Shown here: positions 12,931-23,246 of the stretch, one piece after another | Numbering within the stretch: the first letter of the stretch is position 1 | Layout: each line of letters opens with the position of its first letter | Assembly: GCA_035610835.1 (NCBI GenBank) | Contig: CM069442.1 | Location: 33,272,452-33,336,451 of the forward strand | DNA length: 64,000 nt | Origin: Ophiura sarsii | Taxonomy: Eukaryota > Echinodermata > Ophiuroidea > Amphilepidida > Ophiuridae | Reading direction: 5' to 3' | The notes under the pieces: model-generated | Told to the model about the DNA's origin: nothing | Databases searched by the model: none | Seen by the model: only the letters and a program-made list of their open reading frames with translations | Position numbers and translations under genes: made by a program

Positions 12931-13515
12931 GGGGGGGGTGGGGGGGGGGGTGGGGGGGGGGGGGGGGTATGCTACAATATTGGTACCTTGCATCTCAGGT
13001 TCCACACGGGATTTCCTGCTACTTCCGGTCCAATAAGTTGTTCCATCATATTGAGAATGCGTTCATTGGACAGAGATTCTTGTAGCCCTGAAACGGGATA
13101 TAAGACAGAGTATAGTCACTAATAATAGAATAAAGGGACTGGAAATGGACGTCATGTTCATTGTACGATGTAGGAGTAATACCATAGTGTTGATGAACAA
13201 AGATTCATCGTAGAGTCCGCCATGATGTAAACTATACGTCATATGCAGATTAGTGGTGTAGATATTTGTCATGTTTATCATTGGAGATATTATCTATTAT
13301 AAAATCAAAACTATGTAAAAAGATCATGGGTTTGATATTTCAATTGCATAGATAGAGCGGTGTTATAACCTCGTTGGTTCACAGTAAAACCTGGTTCCAT
13401 GGTTGATTTTCTTAACCCGACTACTTTGCTATATAAGGAAGCATTCATCATACATACCTGTGGTAAAACCTCACTTTTGTGTAACAAAATGGAAGCTCCA
13501 GGAAAGTCCTTCTCT
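8336..13515 (-). CDS. Phytanoyl-CoA dioxygenase (PhyH) family protein, 5' end missing
   Basis: This is an Fe(II)/2-oxoglutarate dioxygenase-type gene, read leftwards. Exons: 13515-13458 (truncated by the gap), 13087-12987, 11295-11256, 10630-10536, 10067-9877, 9382-9193 and 8518-8336 (stop TAA 8338-8336). The last six join in phase with GT-AG sites. Diagnostic pieces in order: FPGASILLHK; IGPEVAGNPVWNLRCK; LPWHQD with the metal-binding HxD; MWIPLLDVN; VRGGHRRG; THTCCAGGSWYV; the distal metal His in NCIPHRS; then IRWALDFRYQ, whose Arg suits 2-oxoglutarate binding. It ends with a GPWMHRWELVHHNRH tail. The motifs resemble a PhyH subgroup seen in bacteria and marine animals rather than peroxisomal PHYH itself. 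The junction 13458/13087 is out of phase with the best donor; a GT four bases downstream would restore it, or a small exon is missed. The substrate is unknown. Confidence 0.88.
8829..8852. repeat. Short palindrome CTGGAGTTGG/CCAACTCCAG
   Basis: Perfect 10-bp arms with a 4-base loop, in the last intron of the PhyH-family gene. Confidence 0.8.
11516..12360. mobile_element. TA-flanked TIR element with repeated GGGAGAGTTGAGCCA motif
   Basis: The terminal 27 bp (including the flanking TA) are perfect inverted repeats, starting TAGGGGAGATGCGG on the left and ending CCGCATCTCCCCTA on the right. The core motif GGGAGAGTTGAGCCA from the TIR recurs inside, near 11710 (inverted), 11727, 11750, 11950 (inverted), 11970 (inverted) and 12318 (inverted, variant). 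No transposase is visible. It sits in the intron between the PhyH exons at 12987 and 11295. The internal copies may be extra transposase-binding sites; that is inference. Confidence 0.85.
12890..12967 (+). repeat. Near-continuous poly-G tract (~78 nt)
   Basis: Almost uninterrupted G with five single Ts. It lies 20 bp downstream (in gene sense) of the PhyH-family donor site at 12987, where the transcript reads poly-C and the template strand is G-rich. Homopolymer length in an assembly is unreliable. Confidence 0.9.
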
Positions 13516-13615
13516 NNNNNNNNNNNNNNNNNNNNNNNNNNNNNNNNNNNNNNNNNNNNNNNNNNNNNNNNNNNNNNNNNNNNNNNNNNNNNNNNNNNNN
13601 NNNNNNNNNNNNNNN
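13516..13615. other. Assembly gap of 100 N
   Basis: Exactly 100 N, the convention for a gap of unknown length. It removes the upstream part of a PhyH-family exon. Confidence 0.99.
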
Positions 13616-13878
13616 GGACGGAAAGCTATAAGCAAGACATGCAGGTGGGCATGCAGGTAGGAATGGTGTCAGCATGATTCTTTTATTAGAAAAGTAAAAA
13701 ATGTGTTTTATATACATACATAGCCAATAATAAGCAAATTTTGAAGTATCCAAAACATGGCCGGCTCAAAGATGGGTTTCCAAGTGGGTCTATTTGGTTT
13801 TTAAAAATTAATTGAACTTTTAATCAAATACATATAAAAGTATACATTTTTGGTAAGGAAATACATCAGAGAATCATT

Positions 13879-14286
13879 TTAAGGGGGGACTTAAGGAAGT
13901 TTTTTTTGGAAATTTGTGAGTGCTGTAATTATTGAACTATCTCAAATGTATAGAAGTATACTTTTTGGAAAGGAAATGGATTTGAGAATCCAAATTTGGC
14001 GTCAATTTTGACCCAAATGTTGATTTTCTTTTTGTGGAGAAAATCACAAAATTCACTTTTTTGACCCAAATATTTTGGACAAAGCTAGCAAAATAATTTT
14101 GAGTAAAAAATGCCCAAATCGCTTGATGATGATGCAAAGACACTAACTTAGGGACATTTTTGTTGTTGAACAAATCCATTTCCTTTCCAAAAATGTATAC
14201 TTCTATACATTTGAGATAGTTCAATAGTTACAGCACTCACAAATTTCTAAAAAAAACTTCCTTAAGTCCCCCCCCCCCCCCCTTAA
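13879..14286. mobile_element. TTAA-flanked fold-back element with ~100-bp arms
   Basis: TTAAGGGGGGACTTAAGGAAG at 13879 is mirrored by CTTCCTTAAGTCCCC...TTAA ending at 14286, and the arms continue inward for about 100 bp (AAATTTGTGAGTGCTGTAA and its mirror). The right arm has an expanded C run. There is no coding capacity. TTAA at both ends suggests a TTAA-type target duplication. Confidence 0.8.
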
Positions 14287-14746
14287 AATGAATATTTGCT
14301 TTCAGTTTTCAACTAAATTCTGTTTTTATTACCTTATTTCAAAGATAATTAAGTAATAAGCATATAGTCACTGGATGTATCCAAACCTGTGGCTAGCCGG
14401 CTACAAACAGCCAGCCAGATAGGTTTCAAAAGTGGGTCTATTTTGGTTTTAAAAAATCACGATTTTCAACTTTCAACTCTATCACATGTGGGGTCCTTTA
14501 AAATGAAATTGGGTTTCAGTTTTGAAATAAATTTGTATGGTCTTTTTAGGCGTCTGTCCTTGTAAACTGGGGATTGTGGGTTCGAGTCCTTTGCTGGTGA
14601 ATACATGTCCATCCTTATTTTAGTTAGGATATTCAGTGGTGCTGTTATCCCTCACTTTCAGTTGGAATGAGTTTCTCTATACTATGATTTTGAGTTTGAA
14701 CAAATTTGATCATGTACATATTATTCGCAGGTCATATGAGTGACTC

Positions 14747-16022
14747 CTATATAGTTCAATCAGTTCCAGATTGGCGAGAAATATTTATTTTTTATCTATC
14801 CGCGCGCAAAAGTAATCTAAGCGTATAGCGCGATTTTGGCATACACAGGCGTCACGCATACAATGACACTGTGACCGTGCGCGCCATATTGCGCCATACC
14901 CATGGGCGGAAATCCCGGGGGGGATGGGGGGGATTTATCCCCCCCACTTTTTGACCTGGGGGGATGGTCAATGTAATCATCCCCCCCTGATTTTTCACAT
15001 CTACCAAAAAAAAAAGGAAAAAAGGGGGGGGGGGGGGGGGGAAGGAAAAAAAAAAAAAAAGGGGGAAAAGGAGAAGAAAAAAAGGAAAAAGAGAGGGAGG
15101 GAGGTACATAAGAACGTTTGGAGTTTATTGTACGTTGGTTAGGATACATACGCGTATGTACGTTAAGAATCCATCTTTTGGAGGTAACTAATTAACTTCT
15201 TTCTGGTATAGGCCTAAATCTGCCTATTTAAAAAGCCAATATTGATCAGAAATAAAGTGATTGCTTTTCAATAAAATATTGGTCAAAAGTATACCAGATC
15301 GCACGAAATGAGTTTGAAAATTGAAAAAAATTCTACTTCTCAGGGGGGCATATCCCCCCCACTGTTGGAGCTTTTAAACCATCTATACTAAAATCAAGAA
15401 TATATCAGTATAAAAATGCTCAACTTCTTTTGTTCATTGATAAAAAACAAAATATTTATTGAAAATGAAGCGATGGCTTTTCAATACAATATTGGTCAAA
15501 AGTATTCACCAGATCGCACCAAATGAGTTTGAAAATTGAAATTTTTTCTACTTCTGAGGGGGGCACATCCCCCCTCAGACTCCCCCCTCTTGAAGCTTTT
15601 AAACCATCTATACTAAAATCAAGAATATATCAGTATAACAAATGCTCAACTTCTTTTGTTCATTGATAAAAAACTAAATATTTATTGAAAATGAAGCGAT
15701 GGCTTTTCAATACAATATTGGTCAAAAGTATACACCAGATCGCACCAAATGAGTTTGAAAATTGAAATGTTTTCTACTTCGGAGGGGGCACATCCCCCCT
15801 CAGACTCCTCCCTGTCCGAGCATAGCTCGGAGTGCGGTGCTGCGCACCGCCTGGATGGTACCAGCTAAATTTAATTTTGTAGGGGCAAAACTTATCATCC
15901 CCCCCACACCTAACAAGAAATTTCCGCCCTTGGCCATACCAGCTTTTTGCCACGATGCTCTTCTGAATTCATTCGCTGCTGTAAACCTAGGTTTTGCCAA
16001 TTTCGAACTGACTGAACTATAG
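14747..16022. mobile_element. Composite TIR element, CTATAGTTCAATCAGTTCC family, copy 1
   Basis: CTATATAGTTCAATCAGTTC then CAGATTGGCGA at 14747 is mirrored at 15997-16022 by GCCAATTTCGAACTGACTG then AACTATAG. A second inverted pair (GCGGAAATCCCGGGG near 14905 and AAATTTCCGCCC near 15920) lies inside. The interior holds G/C homopolymers and a 2.4-unit tandem repeat. A shorter relative is at 19919-20151. Confidence 0.65.
15264..15800. repeat. Tandem repeat, ~213-226-bp unit, about 2.4 copies
   Basis: CTTTTCAATACAATATTGG-type starts occur at about 15264, 15477 and 15703. Each unit also carries GATCGCACCAAATGAGTTTG and a GGGGGG..CCCCCC stretch. Confidence 0.85.
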
Positions 16023-16676
16023 GAAAAATCATATCTAAATCATCATTTGTATCTATGAGTTAAGAGTCATATCATGACCCCACGTGCAGTTATAAATCAA
16101 TCCATTTTTTAATTTATAGATGAATGGTAACAAGTTATTGTTTGTATTAGTCTTGTCATGTAGTGCCCTTTGCAGACCCCTTAGCACTTTTTGACATAAC
16201 AACTTAAATCACCAGTATGAAAATAACCTCAGATGGAATTTCCAATCCTATGGAAATTTAATTTTTAGGCTGAACATTGTTGTATTTTTTTTAAAAACTG
16301 CTCCAACAATTTTGTTGTAATTGTAATATCAATAAAAGTTGCGCATTATAGATGCTAGAATGAAATGAAGTTAACAGAGTTATGTGTCCAAAACCAAAGG
16401 CAAAATGAAGTCCGTTTCTCATTTTAACATTTGGTTTCGCTACACGCAGTCTTGGTGTCTGTTTCTATAAAAAATTAAAAGACAAAAAGTCCTACAGTTG
16501 CAGACTAAAAGCAATATCGTATGACAATTTAAGAGGTTCCTGAAGTCACACTGTAAATGCAGTGATTTTTTGATTCAAAAATGATTAATCACAATAAAAT
16601 AAACCCCAGGTTTACATCAGCAAAAACATTTGAAAACTATCAAAGTTCATCTAGCCCATTTTACAGTACGTAGACC

Positions 16677-16978
16677 CAGTGGCGTACCGACCGGGGGGGG
16701 CAGGGGGGGCAAGTTGCCCCCCCTGGCTCCAAATACCGGGACGCTAAATTCCCAAGACCGGGTCGCTAAATTTGCATAAGGAAAAAAAATAGGGCCTAAA
16801 ACACTGAGGAATTGGCATTATTTGTTAACCGTTGTGCTTTTTTGAGTGCAAAATGCACGAGTTGACTGACTGGGAAAAAATTTGGGGCAACCTTTTACGA
16901 AAATTTACCGGGAAATTTACGCCACTACCGGACGACATACTTCTGCCCCCCTGGCTCACATGCCGCGGTACGCGCCTG
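16677..16978. mobile_element. hAT-like non-autonomous element with 8-bp target duplication
   Basis: The element starts CAGTGGCGTACCG and ends GGTACGCGCCTG. It is bordered by the 8-bp direct repeat CGTAGACC (16669-16676 and 16979-16986). A CAG-type end with an 8-bp duplication is the hallmark of the hAT superfamily. Related copies are at 28707-29073 and 46395-46893. Confidence 0.85.
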
Positions 16979-17007
16979 CGTAGACCCAATATCAGGCCTC
17001 ATTTGTT

Positions 17008-17207
17008 TTAGGTGGGCATGAATCTTTAGGGGTTTTCCTAATGATGTGAAAAATGATCTGACATGTTTAGAAATTTGTCTAATTTATGTCCTCACCCCTG
17101 TTTTGCATCTCTGTGTGTGAAAATGGCATAGATTAATTTTATGATTTTGAAATAAAAACAAAATCACGATAAACAAGAAATGTCTTTAAAAAAGACAAAG
17201 CCTCAGC
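17008..17207. repeat. Dispersed repeat (left half), interrupted by a fold-back element
   Basis: This segment and 17589-17700 together align with 20758-21050, which lacks the fold-back element at 17212-17584. The uninterrupted copy therefore acts as an empty site. Confidence 0.85.
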
Positions 17208-17211
17208 TTAA

Positions 17212-17584
17212 AGGTATATTATGTGATCTTTCCAGGGAACGCCCTCAACATAAAAAAAAAAATAGAAAGCAGATTTTCTTGCAGATTTACATTTCTGATC
17301 ATAAATCATGCATACATTCCAAGTTACAGGGCGATACGATTCTTAATTACTTCAAAATCATGGTTTTAGAGTGAAAATAAACTGTCGGAATTCCGACAGT
17401 TTATATTTTTCACTCTAAATTCACTCTAAAACCATGATTTTGAGGTAATTAGGAATCGTATTGCTCTGTAACTTGGAATGTATGTATGATTTATGATCGG
17501 AAATGTAAATCTGCAAGAAAATCTACTTTCTAAAAAATATTATGAATAGAGGGCGCTCTCTGGAAAAGATCACATAATATGCCT
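17212..17584. mobile_element. TTAA fold-back MITE, AGGYATATTATGTGATC family, copy 1
   Basis: Arms of about 180 bp are inverted around the palindrome AAACTGTCGGAATTCCGACAG. The ends are AGGTATATTATGTGATC and GATCACATAATATGCCT, with TTAA at 17208-17211 and 17585-17588. The related uninterrupted segment at about 20960 reads CAGCTTAAACAAACAAAG, with a single TTAA, which supports a TTAA target-site duplication. Copies 2 and 3 are at 29450-29818 and 35151-35262. Confidence 0.92.
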
Positions 17585-17716
17585 TTAAAGCAACAAAGAC
17601 TTATGTTTCAATGGGGTTAAGTGTATGGTTTTCACAAATTATTCAAAGGAAATGTTAAAGGTGTTAAAGTGTAAAAATAAATTTGTCTTGGCATGTGTGA
17701 AGTTTCCTTTTTATCC

Positions 17717-17990
17717 CCCCCCCCCCCCCCCCCCCCCCCCGCCCAAAAAAATGTATTTGTAAGTAAAGTAATGTTACGTAACGTAAAGTAACCTAAATTA
17801 ACGTAACTTAACGTAACATCAGGTAACATAATGTAAAGTAACATCAGGTAACGTAACGTAAAGTAACGTAAAGTCACTTAACGTAAAGTAACGTAACATA
17901 AAGTAACGTAAAGTAACGTAAAGTAATGTAAAGTAACGTAACGTAAAGTAACGTTATGTAAAGTAACGTAAGTTTCGTACCATAAAGTTC
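17717..17990. repeat. Poly-C tract and GTAACGTAAA-type simple repeat
   Basis: A run of about 24 C near 17717 is followed, from 17760, by roughly 40 degenerate 5-bp words of the GTAAC/GTAAA/GTAAT type. No coding meaning. Confidence 0.9.
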
Positions 17991-18409
17991 CCCTACCCCC
18001 ATGAATTGCATAAACAATTCAGATTTTATGCAAATTCAATTTTGAAATTTGGATTAAGACATTGTCTAAAATATTTAAAGTAAAGAACAAATTTGTAAAC
18101 ATTTTCATTGGACAGTTATTTTCTCCATAAAACATATTTCTTTCTCTTTTCTACTTGAAAAGGTATTTGTTCTACCACCCTGTATAACAAGACATTATTT
18201 CATCACCCTGTATACACTGTAAAAAATTCCACTGGAAATTACTATACTACATTCATTCCAATAACAAATGAGAAGTCGTTAAACACATTTCTTTCTCTTT
18301 TCTACTTGAAAAGGTCTTTATTCTACCATTCTGTATAACAAGACATTATTTTATCACCCTGTATAGTGTATAGACACTGTAAAAACAAAAATACTGGAAA
18401 TTATTTATA

Positions 18410-18449
18410 CTAGCGGGACGCCCGTCCTTCGGACGGGCTCTCCCGCTAG
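18410..18449 (-). mobile_element. Possible Helitron-like 3' terminus (hairpin then CTAG)
   Basis: Read on the minus strand, a GC-rich hairpin (GCCCGTCC..GGACGGGC) is followed after a few bases by CTAG and then T. This matches the known 3' end pattern of Helitrons. A GC-rich degenerate minisatellite lies 160 bp upstream on the same strand (19060-18606), as in the similar structure at 61548-62175. No Rep/helicase gene is visible. Confidence 0.4.
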
Positions 18450-18605
18450 GGAGTAGGCCTACCAGATAGAACACCTACAAAATGAAACAACACATATGTG
18501 TTGGAAAATTTATAACGAAACACATAGGAATAGAACAATATTTAAAACATTTTTGTTTTAAATCAAAAGGTTTTGTATAATTTAAAAGTTTTCAAATTTC
18601 AATTA

Positions 18606-19060
18606 AAAAAAATAAAAAGACCCCCCCCCTCCCGCCCGCCCACGCCCGTGCCATATTTAAACTCCAAGGCCTAAACCTTAACCATATCCCGTACCCCACC
18701 AGTCACTCCCCGCCCTGCCCGCCTCCACCCGCTCCGTGGCATATCCGTTACGCAATTTAGCATCACATTTCTTCATATACCCCTGCCTCTCAAACCACAT
18801 TACATCATTACACACAACCCCCATTCGTCACTGCCCCGCCCCGCCCGCCCGTGGCATATCTCAACCCCCAAGGCCGTGCCTCCCAAACCACATTTCTTCA
18901 TTAGACCCCCTCCACCCCGCCGCCCCCAGCCGTCCCCGCCCCTCCATGTCCCCCGGTCTTCGACCCGCCGCCGTTCCCACCCCGTCCCCGTCTCCGCCCC
19001 GCCCCGTGGCTTATCTCAACCCCAAGGCCTTAAACCGTAACCAATTCCCGTGGAGCCGCG
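18606..19060. repeat. C-rich degenerate minisatellite
   Basis: Imperfect units combine CCCCGCCCGCCC, GTGGCATATC and AACCCCAAGGCC words. The apparent proline-rich open frame is a by-product of base composition. Confidence 0.7.
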
Positions 19061-19480
19061 TATTTCTCCAATATTTACCCGCCCGCGTGTGTAGGGGTGC
19101 GTGGGTGTAGTGCGTGTGAGCGTTTATTTTGCACGGCGCACTACGACGCGATATGTGTTAGGCGCCGAATGCATGGTTGCAGTACGCATGAAGATAAACA
19201 AAACAAACACGGCCCGTATCTCATGGATTTTCATGGTTTTTTACTCATATCTCGGTCAATTCTGTACGGTTTTCAGCCATTTATAGCTTATAACACTCAC
19301 ATTATAATCATCTTTTATCAGTGCAAAGTTCACGGCGTTTATTTGCAAACTGAGAGAGCCTTTTATGGATACATACATACATACACCATAAGACAAATTA
19401 TAGTATGATTCCTGTGTCAGGGGCGTAACTAGAGGGGGGAAGTTCCCCTCCCCCAAATGAAATGACAAACTCTATGTATA

Positions 19481-19862
19481 TTAAAGGGACACAAAGTGGT
19501 GTTGACTTTTTTTATTATTAATTAATTTACTTCCGAATTCAAGATGAACATTACAAATTGCCATTATTGTTGAATGTTGTTTTTACTTACAAAAAACACA
19601 TCAAAACTTGATAAAAACAATACCATCACTATGTATTGTACCTTTTCTTAGAAACGCCCTCTATGTAAATAAGGGGGACACTATCTGACGTAAAATGCTG
19701 ATCACGGCTCGATCAGCATTTTTGAATCAACGTTTTGTTGTACAAAGAGGCTGATTTTTCTTAATCCTTTAATATAGGTGTAAGTTTGTAAAAATTTACT
19801 AATCCCAGTTTTTATCATAATTGAGGGTGCAGCCTCCAACACATCTCTTAATGCCCCTTTAA
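19481..19862. mobile_element. TTAA-flanked AGGGGCATTAA family element, copy 1
   Basis: The left end is TTAAAGGGACAC and the right end GTGCAGCCTCCAAC...TTAATGCCCCTTTAA. The right end read inward resembles the left end of 62440-62718 (AGGGGCATTAA, then GGAG..TGC, then CCTCAATT), so the two are one family. No open frame of interest. Confidence 0.6.
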
Positions 19863-19918
19863 CAAAACAATAAAGTTATTATGCCTACCCCCCCCCCCCC
19901 TCCCCAAATTAAAGACCC

Positions 19919-20151
19919 CTATAGTTTGATCAGTTCCAAATTGGTGACGCCTTCTTACAGCCGCGAATGAATGCAGAAGGATGCTGGGGGAAGACAAAAA
20001 TCGCACTGTGCATCATATGCGTGAGACGCGAGCGCAACCAACCCACCCGTGTGCGTGTAACCATAAACGTGCACATATGATAGGGTTACTGCGAGTGGAG
20101 AGATAAAAAAAATGAATATTTCTCGCCAATTTGGAACTGATTAAACTATAG
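19919..20151. mobile_element. CTATAGTTTGATCAGTTCC family MITE, copy 2
   Basis: CTATAGTTTGATCAGTTCC at 19919 is mirrored by GGAACTGATTAAACTATAG at 20151. It shares its ends with the larger element at 14747-16022. Confidence 0.8.
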
Positions 20152-20757
20152 TTACGCCACTGGCTGTATGCTTGTGTTAAAGGGCTAGGAATTCCATTCT
20201 TTTTTCAAATGCTCAACTTTTTCATCTGCCATCCAACTTGTAATGGTTTGCATAAAGCCCTTATATCCATTACACATGCTAGCCTGGTGAAAAGAGTGTT
20301 TTCTTGGGATATATGCAGGCTTTGTTGTCATGACTAAGGTTTTAACACTGTGTGAAGTGAAAATATATTTAAAGAAAGGTAAAGCTACATGTATTATACA
20401 AACGTCTTTACAACTTCTACCATCTCAAAAGTTTGGTAATAGGCTAACATACCAAAAATTGATGGTAAAATGAGGCCAATATGTTTTAAATGCAGATTTT
20501 TAGGATCATGTTTGTATTTTCTATAAAGGTATAAAAACAATGCATACTTGTACAATGTACATGATGCTGATATTTTACTATAGATATCCACACTTGTCTC
20601 GTACTTCCATGGTATGATTCAGTTTCAACTTCAACATGTGTGCATGCATCATATAAGCCATTACTAGGTGGTGAGAGGGTTATTGTGCTTGCTTGTATTA
20701 TCCCCATCATAAACAGAAACAAAATATTTGACACTCCTGCTTCCCCTCCCCACTTTA

Positions 20758-21050
20758 GGTGGGCTTGAACCGTTAGGGGGAAAATGAACTGACCTGTTCA
20801 GAATTTGATCTAATTTATGTTCCCACCCCTGTTTTTCATCTCTGTGTGTGAAAATAGATTTTTCAAAATAGAAAATGTTTTTATTGAGTATTTTATGATT
20901 TTGAAATAAAAACAAAATCAAGATTAACAAGAAATGTCTTTAAAAAAGACAAACGCCTCAGCTTAAACAAACAAAGATTTCTGTTTCAATGGGTTTGGGT
21001 GTATGGTTTTCACAAATTTGTCTTGGCATGTGTGAAGCTTCTTTTTAGGG
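20758..21050. repeat. Dispersed repeat, uninterrupted copy (empty site)
   Basis: It aligns with 17008-17207 plus 17589-17700, for example ACAAGAAATGTCTTTAAAAA and TGTATGGTTTTCACAAATT. It has a single TTAA where the other copy holds the 373-bp fold-back element. Confidence 0.85.
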
Positions 21051-21406
21051 TTCAATGAATCCAACCATGATCATGAAATTGACCATTTTGGAGAAAATTA
21101 TAAAAAACATGTTTTTTGACCCATTTTAGGTTCTGCAAAGATAACTCAAATATATTTTGTCAAATTTTGTCATACTAGTTTTTTTTATAATCCTACTACA
21201 ATTCCTAGAGACCGGGGTTTTTTTTGTTGAAAATCTTTATTTTTTTTGAATTATTGACCAAAAAGTGCCAAAGATGTGATTTCATGATTTTGGAGGCAAA
21301 AAACATATTTTGGCACTTTTTGGTCGATAATTCAAAAAATAATAAAGATTTTCAAAATCAAAAAACCGGCTAAAAAGTCTGGAAATCCAAACCCCTCTAT
21401 AGCCTA

Positions 21407-21916
21407 TTAACATAGCATAACATAAATGCATTTGTATAGCGCCACTACATCAAGAACGCAGCGCGTGTGGAAAAAAACAAAAACAGAAAAAGCAAACAAT
21501 GTAAAATACAGTGAAAGCAGTAACACAAAAACCTGAAAACCAATGGCAGAATGACAAATTAGATTGGATATAAATGATTCTTTAAGCGCCTTCTTGAAAA
21601 TACCTAAAGAGTTCGATTCCCTGATGGTGACATTGAGAGTGTTCCAGATGTGAGGAGCAGAAATGGAAAAAGTGCGACTAGAGGCAGACTGAAGCAATTT
21701 GTTGGAGTTGGGCTCAAATAGACGAGTAATGTCAGATGCCGAGCGAAGACTTGCACGTCCAGGCTGGTAGGGAGAGAGGCATGATGTTAAATAACCAGGT
21801 GCAGTGCCATTCAAACATTTGTACACAAACATAAGGGGGTGTGCACCTATTTTCTGGAATAGCCCATTTGGCCTAAACCTGATTCCCTGAGAAAAAATGT
21901 TTTGTTGTCTTATCAA
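21407..21916 (-). pseudogene. LINE ORF2 C-terminal fragment (CR1/L2-like), 5'-truncated
   Basis: The minus-strand frame contains LMFVYKCLNGTAPGYL, then SLRSASDITRLFEPN, then SSRTFSISAPHIWNTLN and SLGIFKKALK. This is the standard C-terminus beyond the reverse transcriptase thumb of CR1/L2-type non-LTR retrotransposons, ending with the ALYKCIYV-type tail seen in invertebrate LINEs. The RT catalytic part is absent. It is a dead 5'-truncated insertion. Confidence 0.85.
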
Positions 21917-22034
21917 TCTTAACCAATAGCTTATTTTCAGGACACCCTGTCAATGTGAACTGAGAACCATCAGCTTGTTTATAGTGTTTGAGATGCTCTG
22001 GGATTTTACAGAACCACCAACATGGTTTCCTATT

Positions 22035-22284
22035 TGTGACGCGATCAAGAGGAATGAGCCGGATGTCGACCCTGGTCGAAAATGAGTTTTTAATACAGTT
22101 TTAAAGAAGACACCTAGAGTTTTCAGAAACTGAAAACCCCATGTCGATACGACGTTTTGTTCCAAAGTTATGTCAAATTGTATACATGAATTTCCATCAA
22201 AACTTATGTAAGCCGCCATTTTGAATTGACCATATCTCAATTTGGGATTCCCTGACATCCCACTCATTCCTCTTGATCGTCACA
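22035..22284. mobile_element. MITE with ~22-bp TIRs (TGACGCGATCAAGAGGAATGAG)
   Basis: TGACGCGATCAAGAGGAAT at 22037 is mirrored by ATTCCTCTTGATCGTCA at 22284, with a 2-bp length difference. It is about 250 bp long and non-coding. Confidence 0.75.
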
Positions 22285-23246
22285 TTTGTTCAGCATTCCC
22301 ACAGTGGCCATTAGAATACCTGTAAACTTGTAATGAACTGGTGTTGAAATAATACGTTTATTATGTACCTTTAAATATAAGTAATTGAGTTCTCTGCACA
22401 ATACCATGGGTCATTTAAGACTTGGAATTGATGGAAACTTTAACATTTATTTTGAAAAACAACTATTAGGGGGCGGTCATGATCCCGCTTACACAGATCC
22501 CCCTTATTTCGGATGTTGATTATATATATACCCTAGGCCTAATATACCCCCTCCTCCACCCCACACACACCCCCACACATTATAGGGCCTATCTAGTTAG
22601 CATTCTTGGGAAACAGTGGAGGCCTTGGAAACAAAAATAATTAGGGGAAGGGAGCCCAAATCAAATTTTGTTTTATATATAGTGTTAAAACATGTAGAAA
22701 AAAATGATACACGCAAACATTCTATTTCATTAGACCGGCCCTATTTTCCATGTAAAAAAACTATGACCCCCAGGATATTTGGAACCACCTCCTAGCTACC
22801 CAAGAAAGTGACAGCCCTATATTATATGCAATCACCCATTTAGTGATTTATTCTGTATAATATTCTGTAGGCCTGAATTTTTGATCCAGGCAAGGGCATA
22901 ACATCCAAAAGCCTGCACATGCTGGTAATTAGTGGCTATGGGCTACAAATGGATTGGAAGACAAAAGGGCTACTTTTAAAGCAATGTTCATGTTATGTGA
23001 TATTTTTCAAATTTTTACACATATGTTCCCCTCTCTTTGACTATTGGGAAAGACTTTTCTGGATTCATCAATCTACGTTGACTGTGAAACCCATCACAAA
23101 ACTTTACTAAATCAATGGAAATCCGCTTCCAATTTAAGTAATTTTTCAACATTTAAATGTTCACATAAAGCATTCCATAGGTTGGTGTTCACTTGTGTAC
23201 AGTTGCGTTTGTAACCGGAAACACTGTAAACAGCGTTAACACTGTG

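Larger units (their letters stand above)
19418..20162. mobile_element. hAT-like element carrying two nested elements
   Basis: CAGGGGCGTAACTA at 19418 is mirrored by TAGTTACGCCACTG ending at 20162. The ends resemble the hAT-like family at 16677 and 28707, but I see no clear 8-bp duplication. A TTAA-flanked element (19481-19862) and a CTATAGTTTGATC element (19919-20151) lie inside. Confidence 0.55.

Noticed and set aside
12880..13122. Poly-glycine open frame
   Set aside because: It is a translation of the poly-G tract and runs antisense over a genuine PhyH exon.
14817..15149. Long open frames on both strands rich in P, F, G and K
   Set aside because: They arise from homopolymer G/A runs inside a transposon-like element; no family similarity.
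18736..19110. 124-codon proline-rich open frame
   Set aside because: It coincides with a C-rich degenerate minisatellite and has no start or splice context.
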